A stretch of DNA of 64,000 nucleotides, taken from positions 44,704 through 108,703 of the forward strand of contig NZ_AFJI01000023.1 of NCBI RefSeq assembly GCF_000264785.1, written 5' to 3'. Positions 9,623 through 22,824 of the stretch are shown one piece after another (position 1 is the first letter of the stretch; every line of letters begins with the position of its first letter). The position numbers and the translations under genes were made by a program. Under the pieces are notes generated by a model, which was given only the letters and a program-made list of their open reading frames with translations, had not been told where the DNA came from and did no database searches. This DNA is from Edwardsiella ictaluri ATCC 33202 (lineage in GTDB: Bacteria; Pseudomonadota; Gammaproteobacteria; Enterobacterales; Enterobacteriaceae).

Positions 9623-11938
9623 TCAGTGGCAGCTGCCGCTATTGTTGCAGCAGCAGCTGGCGCTGGTGGCGTTGCTCAGGCGCACGGTAACCCGCTCGCG
9701 AGAGCGGCGCAGTACGATCAGTAGCGCCAGGTTAAACAGTATGACGACGCTGATGGCGATCAGGCTGTAGTCCGGATGGGCGCTGAAGTTGACCACCTGG
9801 TAGTACAGGGTCGCCAGCGAGTAGGCTACGTTTAGCCCCCAGCCGATGGAGAACAGCATCCAGCCACGGCTGCTTTCACGGGCGATGGCGCCCATGACTG
9901 ATACGCAGGGGACGTACAGCAACACGAAGATCAGGTAGGCGTAGGCGGCGCTGACGCTGCCAAATTTGCTGCTCATTACTCCCATGGAGCTGTTGCCCAT
10001 TTCACCGTCGCCCTTGCTGGCTTCAATGGGGTTGGAGAGGACACTGATACTGAAAGTATCCTTCAGCCCTTGCCACGTTTCATCCAGCGCCTCTTTCAGG
10101 CCGCCGGCCAGGCTATAGCCCTGCGGATCGAACGCTTCTTCATTGATATGCTCGGCGGTGTACAGCGTGTTCAGAGTGCCGACGACCACCTCTTTGGCCA
10201 TGGCACCAGTCACCAGACCCACGGTAGCCTGCCAGTTATCTTCTTTGACGCCAATCGGTTGCAGCAGCGGCGTCAATATCTTACTGGTCGTAGCCAGTGC
10301 GGAGTCGTTGAGATCGCTGACCGGTTTACCGCTGAAGGAGAAGCTGTTCAGTGCGCCGATAAAGATACTGACGATGATGATCACGCGCCCGGCGCGGATC
10401 ATAAAGCCCTTCAGACGCTGCCAGGTCTGCAGCAGCAGACTTTTTAGATGCGGCACGTGATAGACCGGCATCTCCATGACGAACGGTGAGGACTCGCCGC
10501 GCATCAGGGTGTGTTTCAGCATCAGCCCGGTCAGGATCGCCATCACGATACCCAGCAGGTACAGCGAGAATACGACGAGCGCGCCATCCTGACCAAAGAA
10601 AGCGGCGGAGAAGACGGCAAAGATAGCCAGCCGTGCGCCGCAGGACATAAAGGGCGCCATCAGAACGGTGATCAGACGCTCACGTGGCGCATCCAGGGTT
10701 CGCGCCCCCATCACGGAGGGAACGTTACAGCCGAATCCGACGATCAGCGGGACAAAGGATTTCCCGGGCAGCCCCAGCGCCTGCATCATCCGGTCAACGA
10801 CGAACGCTGCGCGGGCCATGTAGCCAGAGTCCTCCAGAAAGGAGAGAAACAGGTACATCATGCCGATCTGCGGCACCAGCGGCAGTACGGTATTGATCCC
10901 GCCACCGACCCCCTGGGCCAGGAAAATGGTCAGCCAGTCGGGGAAGTTCAGGGTTGCCCCCAGCCACTGGATCCCCTGAATAAAGAGGGTGGCGGAGCCA
11001 ATATCAAACAGCGGCTGCAGAGCGCCGCCGATATTGATGGCCAGCAGGAACATCAGGTACATCACCAGCAGGAAGATGGGGATCCCCAGCCAACGGTTGA
11101 GGATCACCCGGTCGAGCTTTTCCGTCAGGCGGTTGGGTTGCGCCTGCTGGCTGTTGCTGACGGCATCGCAGATGTCGGTGATACTTTGGTAGCGGGCATT
11201 GGCGATGATCAGTGCAGGATCTTCGTTCAGGGTACGCTGCAGGACATCACGCACCTCCGGCAACAGTGCCTGCGCGTTGCTGGCCCGCGAGGAGCTGTAG
11301 ATATCGCCCTCCAGCAGTTGCAGGGCAATCCAGCGGCGCTGCTGCATGGTCAGGGAGTCGGGCATTACCTGCGACAGGCGATCGACCTGGCTCAGCAGTA
11401 ATGGGGGGTAGTCAACCAGCGCCTCCACCGCACAGACCGGCGGCATGTCAATGGCTCGCTTCAGGGCGCAGATCCCTTCGCTGCGGGTCGAGACCATCGG
11501 GATCACCGGGCAGCCAAGGCGCTTGGAGAGGGCGTCGATGTCGATCTCAATCTGCTGGCTGCGGGCTATATCCAACATGTTGAGCGCGACAATACAGGGG
11601 ATGCCCAGCTCCAGCAGTTGTAGGGTCAGATAAAGGTTACGCTCCAGGTTTGCGGCATCCACCACGTTGACGATCAGATCCGCGTCGCCGCTGAGGATGT
11701 AATGACAGGCGATCTGTTCATCCAGCGAGGTCTGTTCGGAGATGGTAGTCAGCGAATAGGTGCCGGGAAGATCGACCAGCTTAACCTGATGTTGGGGTGT
11801 TGCGAACTGCCCCTCTTTACGTTCGACGGTGACGCCGGCCCAGTTGCCTACGCGCTGACGCGCGCCGGTCAGCTGGTTGAACAGCGTGGTTTTCCCTGAG
11901 TTGGGGTTACCGATTAACCCGATGGTCAATTGTTTCAT
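9623..11938 (-). CDS. feoB: Ferrous iron transporter FeoB
   Basis: A 771-residue inner-membrane Fe(II) transporter with an N-terminal G domain. The G1 motif GNPNSGKTTL is at about residues 10-19, followed by G3 DLPGTYSL, G4 NMLD and a helical GDI domain, then two Gate regions with the usual many transmembrane segments from about residue 280. The C-terminus ends in a cysteine cluster (ASCCCNNSGSCH), as seen in enterobacterial FeoB proteins. The gene is the centre of feoABC and is expected to work under anaerobic or acidic, iron-poor conditions. Confidence 0.97.
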   Translation of the reverse strand: MKQLTIGLIGNPNSGKTTLFNQLTGARQRVGNWAGVTVERKEGQFATPQHQVKLVDLPGTYSLTTISEQTSLDEQIACHYILSGDADLIVNVVDAANLERNLYLTLQLLELGIPCIVALNMLDIARSQQIEIDIDALSKRLGCPVIPMVSTRSEGICALKRAIDMPPVCAVEALVDYPPLLLSQVDRLSQVMPDSLTMQQRRWIALQLLEGDIYSSSRASNAQALLPEVRDVLQRTLNEDPALIIANARYQSITDICDAVSNSQQAQPNRLTEKLDRVILNRWLGIPIFLLVMYLMFLLAINIGGALQPLFDIGSATLFIQGIQWLGATLNFPDWLTIFLAQGVGGGINTVLPLVPQIGMMYLFLSFLEDSGYMARAAFVVDRMMQALGLPGKSFVPLIVGFGCNVPSVMGARTLDAPRERLITVLMAPFMSCGARLAIFAVFSAAFFGQDGALVVFSLYLLGIVMAILTGLMLKHTLMRGESSPFVMEMPVYHVPHLKSLLLQTWQRLKGFMIRAGRVIIIVSIFIGALNSFSFSGKPVSDLNDSALATTSKILTPLLQPIGVKEDNWQATVGLVTGAMAKEVVVGTLNTLYTAEHINEEAFDPQGYSLAGGLKEALDETWQGLKDTFSISVLSNPIEASKGDGEMGNSSMGVMSSKFGSVSAAYAYLIFVLLYVPCVSVMGAIARESSRGWMLFSIGWGLNVAYSLATLYYQVVNFSAHPDYSLIAISVVILFNLALLIVLRRSRERVTVRLSNATSASCCCNNSGSCH

Positions 11939-12036
11939 AATTTACTGTTTTTTGGCGAAGACAGACACTGGCACGGGTGTGAGTCACCCGCGCTCTCCCT
12001 TGAGCATATGCCGATGAAGGTAGCTATGCGGTACGT

Positions 12037-12324
12037 TCAGGCGCGCTGCTGCACGCCGATGGCGGTGACGGCTACGCTCTGCGACGCAGACTGTAGCTCT
12101 CCCATCGGTTCAATATTCAGCAGTGCGAGATCTTTCTTACGCAGTACCAGACTGACCCGGCGCGCCTTGACCTCAATAGGATCGCCCAGAGGTGCGATGC
12201 GCACCACCGTAAACGGTGAGCCGGGCAGGAATCCCAGCGAGAGCAGCTTTTGGCGATAGGCCGGACTGATATTCGGTGAAAAGCCCAATATTTTGTACTG
12301 ATGACCCGGAAGAAGCCGATGCAT
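12037..12324 (-). CDS. feoA: Ferrous iron transport protein FeoA, with C-terminal extension
   Basis: A 95-residue SH3-like small protein that interacts with FeoB. The conserved core [13 protein letters not shown]...[15 protein letters not shown] is nearly identical to E. coli FeoA (75 residues), but about 18 residues ([20 protein letters not shown]) extend the C-terminus. The ATG at 12324 is preferred because AGAAGG lies 5 bases upstream; an in-frame ATG at 12354 has no ribosome-binding site. The feoA-feoB gap is 98 bases, longer than the feoB-feoC gap. Confidence 0.93.
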   Translation of the reverse strand: MHRLLPGHQYKILGFSPNISPAYRQKLLSLGFLPGSPFTVVRIAPLGDPIEVKARRVSLVLRKKDLALLNIEPMGELQSASQSVAVTAIGVQQRA

Positions 12325-12431
12325 ATAAACCTTCTTACTTATTACGACAGTCATTGCGCTGAGCCTTCACTCGGGGCGCCGGTGGCATGGTGTTGGCTGG
12401 AGAGAGCGCCTTGGTGAACACGCAGTACAAT

Positions 12432-12450
12432 GAAACCGATAATCGTTTTA
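12432..12450. promoter_or_regulatory. Fur-box-like site, feoA-proximal
   Basis: GAAACCGATAATCGTTTTA matches the 19-bp Fur consensus GATAATGATAATCATTATC at 13 positions, including the central GATAATC. It is about 108 bases upstream of the feoA start, a suitable place for iron-dependent repression. Confidence 0.6.
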
Positions 12451-12557
12451 TCTGTATTTCAAGCCGAACCCGCACGGCTTACGTCGACGATGCGCCGTAC
12501 GCGAAAGCGGTCATCGTCCTTACTATGGCTGTGTTTTAGCACTATTTTGAACAGTCC

Positions 12558-12576
12558 GCAAATGAGAATCATTCGT
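12558..12576. promoter_or_regulatory. Fur-box-like site, feoA-distal
   Basis: GCAAATGAGAATCATTCGT matches the Fur consensus at 13 of 19 positions, with the strong core AATGAGAATCATT. It lies about 234 bases upstream of feoA. Together with the proximal site it suggests Fur control of the feo operon. Confidence 0.6.
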
Positions 12577-12893
12577 TAAAATGGTTAATGGAATGTACCT
12601 GCTTTTTATATGGGCTTTTGGTGCACCGATACTATCGAATAAAAAACGTAACCGTTATCGGTGACAGAGGACCACTATCCTTATAATTTATTCATTAATA
12701 TCATATTGATATATATTATTTATTCATTGTGAGGGAAGGTTCGGAGTGTGGGATTGACATCAGCATAGAGGCGGGAGGCACGTGGTATTGGGCAACTAAA
12801 TGTAACATTTTAGCTACATTTTCGTGGTGAAGACGAATATAGACATTATGAAATTGCGATGGAGTCTCATTTAGATTTGCATTATGTGATGAG

Positions 12894-12920
12894 CATCACG
12901 CCCCCATAGGGGGCGTGATG
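12894..12920 (-). terminator. Strong hairpin after tex
   Basis: A perfect 12-bp stem (CATCACGCCCCC with GGGGGCGTGATG) and a 3-base loop begin 6 bases past the tex stop codon. No T-run follows on the minus strand, so it may act with Rho or protect the 3' end. Confidence 0.55.
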
Positions 12921-12926
12921 TCGCCG

Positions 12927-15266
<2,340 letters not shown>

Positions 15267-15352
15267 AGCGTTAGATAGTCTTGATGGATAAAAGCCAAGT
15301 CCCCGTTATACGGAGTCAGTCAGGAAAATGCCAGCCCGCGCAGGCGGGCGGA

Positions 15353-15829
15353 CTATGACGTGACGTAGTTGATGGCATTGACATACCACTCCGCGTCACC
15401 CTGCGGCGTTGCCACGGTCGCGGCATCGCCCACCTCTTTTTTCAGCAGCGCGCGGGCCATCGGCGAGTCAATGGAGATATAGTCGTTACGGCCAAAGATT
15501 TCATCATAGCCGACGATGCGAAAGCGCTTGATATCGCCCCGCTCGTTTTCCACCTCGACCCAGGCGCCGAAGAAGACTTTACCGTTCTGCTGCGGGGCGT
15601 AATCGACAATTTTAAGTATACTCATGCACTTACGAAGATAACGTACGCGTCTGTCAATTTCGCGCAGGCGCTTCTTGTTGTACTGATAATCTGCGTTTTC
15701 GCTGCGATCGCCCAGGCTCGCCGCCCAGGTCACTTTTTTGGTGACTTCCGGACGCTCCTCGCGCCACAGATAATCCAGCTCCTGTTTGAGCTTTTCGTAA
15801 CCTTCTCGGGTAATCAGCGGGGTTTTCAT
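15353..15829 (-). CDS. greB: Transcription elongation factor GreB
   Basis: A 158-residue Gre factor, the E. coli length. The N-terminal coiled coil carries the acidic tip in the GDRSENADYQYNKKRL segment (about residues 40-55), which enters the RNA polymerase secondary channel and stimulates cleavage of backtracked RNA. The C-terminal globular domain includes the FGAWVEVEN and YISIDSPMARALL stretches. It is divergent from ompR and upstream of tex. Confidence 0.96.
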   Translation of the reverse strand: MKTPLITREGYEKLKQELDYLWREERPEVTKKVTWAASLGDRSENADYQYNKKRLREIDRRVRYLRKCMSILKIVDYAPQQNGKVFFGAWVEVENERGDIKRFRIVGYDEIFGRNDYISIDSPMARALLKKEVGDAATVATPQGDAEWYVNAINYVTS

Positions 15830-16167
15830 CTGTTATAACCTGAAGTGGATGCCACATCGTCCAGTGCCGCGCCGTACGGCCACACCATCGCGTAGGTGCA
15901 GTGCGCGGCGGCACATCACAGCCTATCCCATTTTGCCCGCGTGGGCGAATAAATGGCGTGATGGTGCATTCAAGTTCGCGTAAGCATAAGATAAATAACC
16001 TTTGTAACAATTTAGGCTAGAATATAAACCATTATCTGCTGTCTGAATAAAGAGACTTTTCTGACAATAGATCACTTCGGGTGCGCGCGATATCGGCGGC
16101 CCATAACCTGATTGCCATATACCGCTATACAGATAAGCACCGGGCTTTCTGCCTTTGGGAGTAAACC
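15830..16167. other. 338-base divergent promoter region greB / ompR
   Basis: No gene was found. The segment must contain the promoters for greB (leftward) and ompR (rightward). A plausible ompR -10 element, TAGAAT, is at 16018-16023 in an AT-rich patch, but no good -35 element sits at the expected distance. ompR has a GGGAG ribosome-binding site at 16157-16161. Confidence 0.45.
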
Positions 16168-18269
<2,102 letters not shown>

Positions 18270-18301
18270 AGCTCCGCCAGGCCAGAGAGCCGATGGTCAG
18301 T

Positions 18302-18330
18302 AAAAAGGATGCCCTTGGGCATCCTTTTTT
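18302..18330. terminator. Bidirectional terminator between envZ and pckA
   Basis: AAAAAGGATGCCC and GGGCATCCTTTTTT form a long stem ending in a T-run on both strands, between the convergent envZ and pckA genes. It fits Rho-independent termination in both directions. Confidence 0.92.
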
Positions 18331-18363
18331 ACGTCAGGTGGCGTATATCCGCGTGGGCGTGAG

Positions 18364-19983
18364 TTAGCGCCGGGGACCGGCGTGAACCAGTGCAGCACCT
18401 GCCGGCGTATCGGTGTATTTATCAAAGTTGGTGATGAAACGCTGCGCCAGATCCTGGGCTTTCTCTTGCCACTGCTCGCGATTGGCGTAGGTATCGCGCG
18501 GATCGAGGATAGCCGGATTGACACCGGGCAGCTCGATCGGCACCGCCAGATTAAAGATCGGCAGGGTAAAGGTTTCCACCCGATCGATATCCCCGTTGAG
18601 GATAGCATCGATAATGGCACGGGTATCCTTGATGGAGATCCGCTTACCGCTGCCGTTCCAGCCAGTGTTTACCAGGTAGGCCTGAGCTCCGGCCGCCTGC
18701 ATCCGCCGGACCAGCACCTCGGCGTATTGGGTGGGGTGCAGCGTCAGGAATGCGGCGCCGAAGCAGGCGGAGAAGGTTGGCGTCGGTTCGGTTACGCCAC
18801 GCTCGGTACCGGCCAGTTTGGCAGTAAAACCGGACAGGAAGTGGTACTGGGTCTGATCCGCGGTCAGACGGGAGACCGGCGGCAGGACGCCGAAGGCGTC
18901 GGCGGTAAGGAAAATGACCTTCTTGGCCGCCCCGGCTTTGGATACCGGCTTCACGATGTTTTTGATGTGGTAGATGGGGTAGGAGACGCGGGTGTTTTCG
19001 GTCTTGCTGCCGTCGTCAAAGTCGACGCTGCCATCCGCCCGCACCGTGACGTTTTCCAGCAGCGCATCGCGGGTGATGGCGCCGTAGATGTCGGGTTCGG
19101 CGTCGGCGGAGAGTTTAATGGTCTTCGCGTAGCAGCCGCCCTCAAAGTTAAACACGCCGTCATCGTCCCAGCCGTGCTCATCATCGCCGATCAGGCGGCG
19201 CTTGGGATCGGTTGAGAGCGTGGTTTTCCCGGTGCCGGAGAGGCCAAAGAAGATCGCCACGTCGCCCTGTTCGCCCACGTTGGCGGAGCAGTGCATGGAG
19301 GCGATGCCCTTTAACGGCAGCAGGTAGTTCATGATGGAGAACATCCCCTTCTTCATCTCGCCGCCGTACCAGGTTCCCCCGATCAGCTGAATGCGTTCGG
19401 TCAGGTTAAAGGCGACAAAGTTTTCGGAGTTCAGCCCCTGCGCCTGCCACTGCGGATTGGTGCATTTGGCACCGTTCATCACGATGAAATCGGGTTCAAA
19501 ACCGGCCAGTTCATCCGCCTCTGGACGGATGAACATATTTTTGACGAAGTGGGCCTGCCAGGCCACCTCGGTAATAAAGCGGACCTTCAGGCGGCTGTCC
19601 GGGTTGGCGCCGCAGTAGGCATCGACGACGAACAGGCGCTTGTTGGAGAGCTGGCGGGTCACCAGCCCCTTCAGATGCTGCCAGACTTCCGGCGACAGCG
19701 GGCGGTTGTCATTCTTGCCTTTGCCCTGATCGGACCACCAGACGGTATCGCGGGTGGTGTCGTCGCGCACCAGGTACTTATCCTTGGGGGAACGGCCGGT
19801 AAAAATACCGGTATCCACGGCAACGGCGCCCAGAGAGGTAACGGTACCGCGTTCATAGCCCTGTAGGCCAGGGGCGGTTTCTTCCTTGAACAAGAGGTCA
19901 TAATCTGGATTGTGGACGATTTCAGTAACGTCAGAAATGCCGTAGGAGGCGAGATCAGCTGCGGTTAAACCTTTGGCATGCAT
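18364..19983 (-). CDS. pckA: Phosphoenolpyruvate carboxykinase (ATP)
   Basis: A 539-residue cytoplasmic enzyme of gluconeogenesis that makes phosphoenolpyruvate, CO2 and ADP from oxaloacetate and ATP. The P-loop [10 protein letters not shown] is at residues 247-256. The substrate-binding GRSPKDKY is near 63-70, and the kinase-2-type metal-binding DDEHGW(D) segment lies some 20 residues after the P-loop. Length and sequence match E. coli Pck. It is convergent with envZ, as in E. coli; the respiratory cluster lies upstream on the same strand. Confidence 0.98.
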   Translation of the reverse strand: MHAKGLTAADLASYGISDVTEIVHNPDYDLLFKEETAPGLQGYERGTVTSLGAVAVDTGIFTGRSPKDKYLVRDDTTRDTVWWSDQGKGKNDNRPLSPEVWQHLKGLVTRQLSNKRLFVVDAYCGANPDSRLKVRFITEVAWQAHFVKNMFIRPEADELAGFEPDFIVMNGAKCTNPQWQAQGLNSENFVAFNLTERIQLIGGTWYGGEMKKGMFSIMNYLLPLKGIASMHCSANVGEQGDVAIFFGLSGTGKTTLSTDPKRRLIGDDEHGWDDDGVFNFEGGCYAKTIKLSADAEPDIYGAITRDALLENVTVRADGSVDFDDGSKTENTRVSYPIYHIKNIVKPVSKAGAAKKVIFLTADAFGVLPPVSRLTADQTQYHFLSGFTAKLAGTERGVTEPTPTFSACFGAAFLTLHPTQYAEVLVRRMQAAGAQAYLVNTGWNGSGKRISIKDTRAIIDAILNGDIDRVETFTLPIFNLAVPIELPGVNPAILDPRDTYANREQWQEKAQDLAQRFITNFDKYTDTPAGAALVHAGPRR

Positions 19984-20227
19984 TGAGCTACTCCTTATAG
20001 GTTATTTTTATCTGCGTCTACTGTATGTGGTTACGTGTTTGTTAACCGAGATAGTCATCAAAAAAACAAAAATTCAGCGGAATCCATTTTGTGGCAGATC
20101 CTTCCATTTTGATAATCCCCGACGGGATCAATTATTGATCGATATCCTGGTGTGACCCGTCGTCCTGATGCTGAGTCAAAAGCGCGTCATTGGCCATTAC
20201 CTGGATAGATGGCTGATGTCCAGGTCC

Positions 20228-20252
20228 CGGGGTACTTCGGATACGTACCCCG
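20228..20252 (-). terminator. Hairpin after the octaheme cytochrome/rhodanese cluster
   Basis: CGGGGTAC and GTACCCCG form an 8-bp stem with a 9-base loop, 8 bases past the stop codon of the rhodanese gene. There is no T-run on the minus strand, so it is only a candidate end of the operon. Confidence 0.45.
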
Positions 20253-20260
20253 AGGCGGCG

Positions 20261-20683
20261 CTATGCGGCATCCGCTTTTTCGATGGTGCGGCCGGAGGTG
20301 ATCCAGCCGAAGATACCGTCCACCATATGAAAGACCTGCCGATAGCCGAGGGCCATCGCCGTACCGGCGGCATCATAGCTGGCCATGCACAGCCGGTTGG
20401 CACAATAAAAGATCAGCGTGGCCTGACGATCGGTCGGTAGCAGTGCTGGCCAGTTGTCCTGATTAATGTAGATCGCACCGGGGATATGCCCCTGTTGCCA
20501 GATCTCCGGCGTATTGGCGTCAAGGAAATAGACGTTGGGTTTGCCCAGCAGTGCCTCGGCCGCCCGCATACTGATAACGGACGGCTCATGGGCCTCTGGC
20601 GCTGGCATATCGGCGGCGCAGACGGTACCGGAGATGATAGTCAGTGCCATCAGTATCGCGGTCAGTGACGGGGAGCGCATCAT
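20261..20683 (-). CDS. Exported single-domain rhodanese-like protein
   Basis: A 140-residue protein with an N-terminal Sec signal (about residues 1-24, cleavage near VCA-AD) and one rhodanese domain. The active-site loop is CANRLC with Cys94 as the likely persulfide-forming residue; HIPGAIYI and the C-terminal VDGIFGW stretches are typical of the fold. It is the last gene of a cluster that includes an octaheme cytochrome c, 57 bases after it, so it probably handles sulfur compounds in the periplasm. The partner and substrate are not known. A second in-frame ATG follows immediately and could be the true start. Confidence 0.85.
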   Translation of the reverse strand: MMRSPSLTAILMALTIISGTVCAADMPAPEAHEPSVISMRAAEALLGKPNVYFLDANTPEIWQQGHIPGAIYINQDNWPALLPTDRQATLIFYCANRLCMASYDAAGTAMALGYRQVFHMVDGIFGWITSGRTIEKADAA

Positions 20684-20740
20684 AATGATCTCCTTGGTGG
20701 TAAGCGTCGCCGGACAGCGCTGGGCATCCGGCGACCGACG

Positions 20741-22744
20741 TTATTTGGGCGCCTTGCCCCCATTGAGGATCGTTTCCGCCTGTTCGATATACAGCAGAGC
20801 CTCCTCCATGCGGACCTTGGCATAGTTGGGCGCATGTAGCCCCCAAGAGCCATCCTTTTCAATCAGATCAGCCTGCTGACGCGCCTGGCCGCTGAGCAAC
20901 CGGATTTGCACCTGATCGTTCAGGGCCAGATCGGGCGTCTTCGCCAGACGTTTTTCGATGCGTGTCAGCCCGCTACGAATACGTACGTAGCCGTCCCTGA
21001 CCGGTGTTTGCCACTCCATCACCTTGGCATAGATGCTCTCCTGATCCTTAAACTGCAGTCGTTCAGAGAGCACCGTTTGTACCGGACTGTGGCATCCGCC
21101 GCCTTCGACCACGTCGCCATCGCTGAATGCTGTCCGTCCGCAGGACCACATCAGATCCAGGTAAGGTTTGCCATCCTGCTTGGCGATGGTCCAGCCTTTG
21201 ACATCAGCAGTGCGGGGCTTTCCCTCCGGGGGATTGAGGGTTTTTGCCGTTTCGTCTACCCGGATTTTCCAGATATGGGCGCGCCGTACGTTGTCGAATC
21301 CGGCCATATCGGGGAACTGGATCGTGGCAAAGTTTTCACAGCTCCCCATATTGGGCATATGACAGGCGGTACAGCTGCTTTGCCCGTGGGTATCGCCCTG
21401 AGCAAAAAATTGGGCTTGCTCGGTGTGGCAATCCTGGCACTGCTTTTTCAGCGTGGTCTTGGTAAAGCCCTCCTTCCAGTCATTGGCGGTGACGGCATGG
21501 GGGTCGTGGCAGGTACTGCAGCGCATGCCTTTCTCGTAGTGGACGGTGTTGTACATCTGCGAACCCTCGGTGCCGCAGGAGGGGCAGGATGATTTGAAAT
21601 AGCTGTTAAATGGTTTTAGCGGGTTGGCCTCGGCATCGGCCTCATTGTATGCGAAGCGCTGATGGCAGCGCTCGCAGTTTGAGGGGATACCGGCCCCGCG
21701 GGCGCCGTACAGATGGGCGCCCGCGCCATGGCACTCTTCGCAGCTAATTCCCTTGGCGATGGTATGTTTGCGCAACTCATCCGGTTTGCCCAGCGCGGCG
21801 ATAAACTCCTCGCTGCTGTTGAAGTCAAACTTCATGGAGTGGCACACCTCACAGTAGGCGCTGGCAGGCTGAAACAGCATTCGGGTACGGTTGGACGCGC
21901 CGTAAGAGGTCATACCCCAGACGCTGGACCCCTGGGAGCCGAAGTCCTCCAGCTTGGTGGGGAATCCCGGGACGAAGCTGGCGATCTTTTTCGCCATGTC
22001 CGGCGTGATGAACTGGGCCCACCCGCGGGAGAACTGATTACCGCCGGCAACCATGGAGCCGGTGCCGTCCCTGAGCAGCCCACCCTCGATATGATAGGTT
22101 CCGCGGACCATCCAGCCATCGATAAAACCATATTTGGTCCGCGGCGTTCCAATCACCGCGTAAATGGCGTCTGCCGTAATGCCCTCGGGTAAGACGGAAG
22201 CCTTGCTACCGTACAGTCCACGGTTCAGATCGCCGTCGGGAATTTCAACCATTTCGCTGGGGAATCGGACGGTTTTGGCGTGGCGTGAACGTTCCCAGGC
22301 TTGGTACTGGGCCGGGTGGCACTCGCCACACTTCTCCGGGCCGACATATTTATTGGGGAAGTCGAGAATAGACTCAAAGCCGAGCCGGTAGGTGATCGCG
22401 GTTGGGCGGCCCTGCTTGGCGGCATATTTGTTGCCGCCACCGAAGTCGACAAACTCCTCCTGGCGATCGCTGATGCTGTATTGCCCAACCAGGCGACCGG
22501 CGGACTCGTACTTGAACATCGGGTGATGTTCACGCAGATAGGCGAAAAAATCCTTTTCTTGCCCTACGTACTCCAGCAGAGTACGAGGCTTTTCTGGAAT
22601 ACCGTCGTTGCGGTTGAGGTCGACACGCGCCGTCGATGCCGTCTCGGTCTGCGGTAACGGTTGGGCGACCAGCTCTGATGCCGCCATTAATGACGTACAG
22701 CACATTCCTATAATGAGACAGATTAAGCGGGTGGGTATTTTCAT
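20741..22744 (-). CDS. Periplasmic octaheme cytochrome c, MccA/SirA-like sulfite reductase candidate (CX15CH heme site)
   Basis: A 667-residue exported protein with a Sec signal of about 22 residues. Seven CXXCH heme sites start at Cys139, 298, 335, 357, 409, 436 and 458. An eighth site is Cys535-X15-Cys551-His552, the unusual CX15CH motif described for the active-site heme of Wolinella MccA. Only three cysteines outside the signal peptide remain free: Cys387 and Cys390 (a CPSC pair not followed by His) and Cys469; in MccA two free cysteines hold a copper ion beside the active heme. I infer a dissimilatory sulfite reductase or close relative. The other option is the octaheme tetrathionate reductase family, whose eight hemes use ordinary motifs. 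The neighbours are electron-transfer proteins and a rhodanese. Confidence 0.8.
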   Translation of the reverse strand: MKIPTRLICLIIGMCCTSLMAASELVAQPLPQTETASTARVDLNRNDGIPEKPRTLLEYVGQEKDFFAYLREHHPMFKYESAGRLVGQYSISDRQEEFVDFGGGNKYAAKQGRPTAITYRLGFESILDFPNKYVGPEKCGECHPAQYQAWERSRHAKTVRFPSEMVEIPDGDLNRGLYGSKASVLPEGITADAIYAVIGTPRTKYGFIDGWMVRGTYHIEGGLLRDGTGSMVAGGNQFSRGWAQFITPDMAKKIASFVPGFPTKLEDFGSQGSSVWGMTSYGASNRTRMLFQPASAYCEVCHSMKFDFNSSEEFIAALGKPDELRKHTIAKGISCEECHGAGAHLYGARGAGIPSNCERCHQRFAYNEADAEANPLKPFNSYFKSSCPSCGTEGSQMYNTVHYEKGMRCSTCHDPHAVTANDWKEGFTKTTLKKQCQDCHTEQAQFFAQGDTHGQSSCTACHMPNMGSCENFATIQFPDMAGFDNVRRAHIWKIRVDETAKTLNPPEGKPRTADVKGWTIAKQDGKPYLDLMWSCGRTAFSDGDVVEGGGCHSPVQTVLSERLQFKDQESIYAKVMEWQTPVRDGYVRIRSGLTRIEKRLAKTPDLALNDQVQIRLLSGQARQQADLIEKDGSWGLHAPNYAKVRMEEALLYIEQAETILNGGKAPK

Positions 22745-22824
22745 CGTCAGCTCCTTGACTTAATAAAGCGCGGTGCGATGGAGTATTATATTCAGCGGTG
22801 TGGTGTTTTTTTATTTTCCGCCAT

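Larger units (their letters stand above)
12325..12926. other. 602-base intergenic region: feo promoter region and tex 3' end
   Basis: No coding sequence was found. The left part must hold the leftward feo promoter and contains the two Fur-box-like sites listed separately. The middle (about 12640-12860) is AT-rich and shows no recognisable gene. The right end carries the hairpin after tex. A clear FNR site (TTGAT-N4-ATCAA), known for E. coli feo, was not seen. Confidence 0.6.

Noticed and set aside
20741..22744. Plain octaheme tetrathionate reductase (Otr) label
   Set aside because: The eighth heme site is CX15CH and not CXXCH, which fits MccA/SirA better. The Otr possibility is kept only as the alternative.
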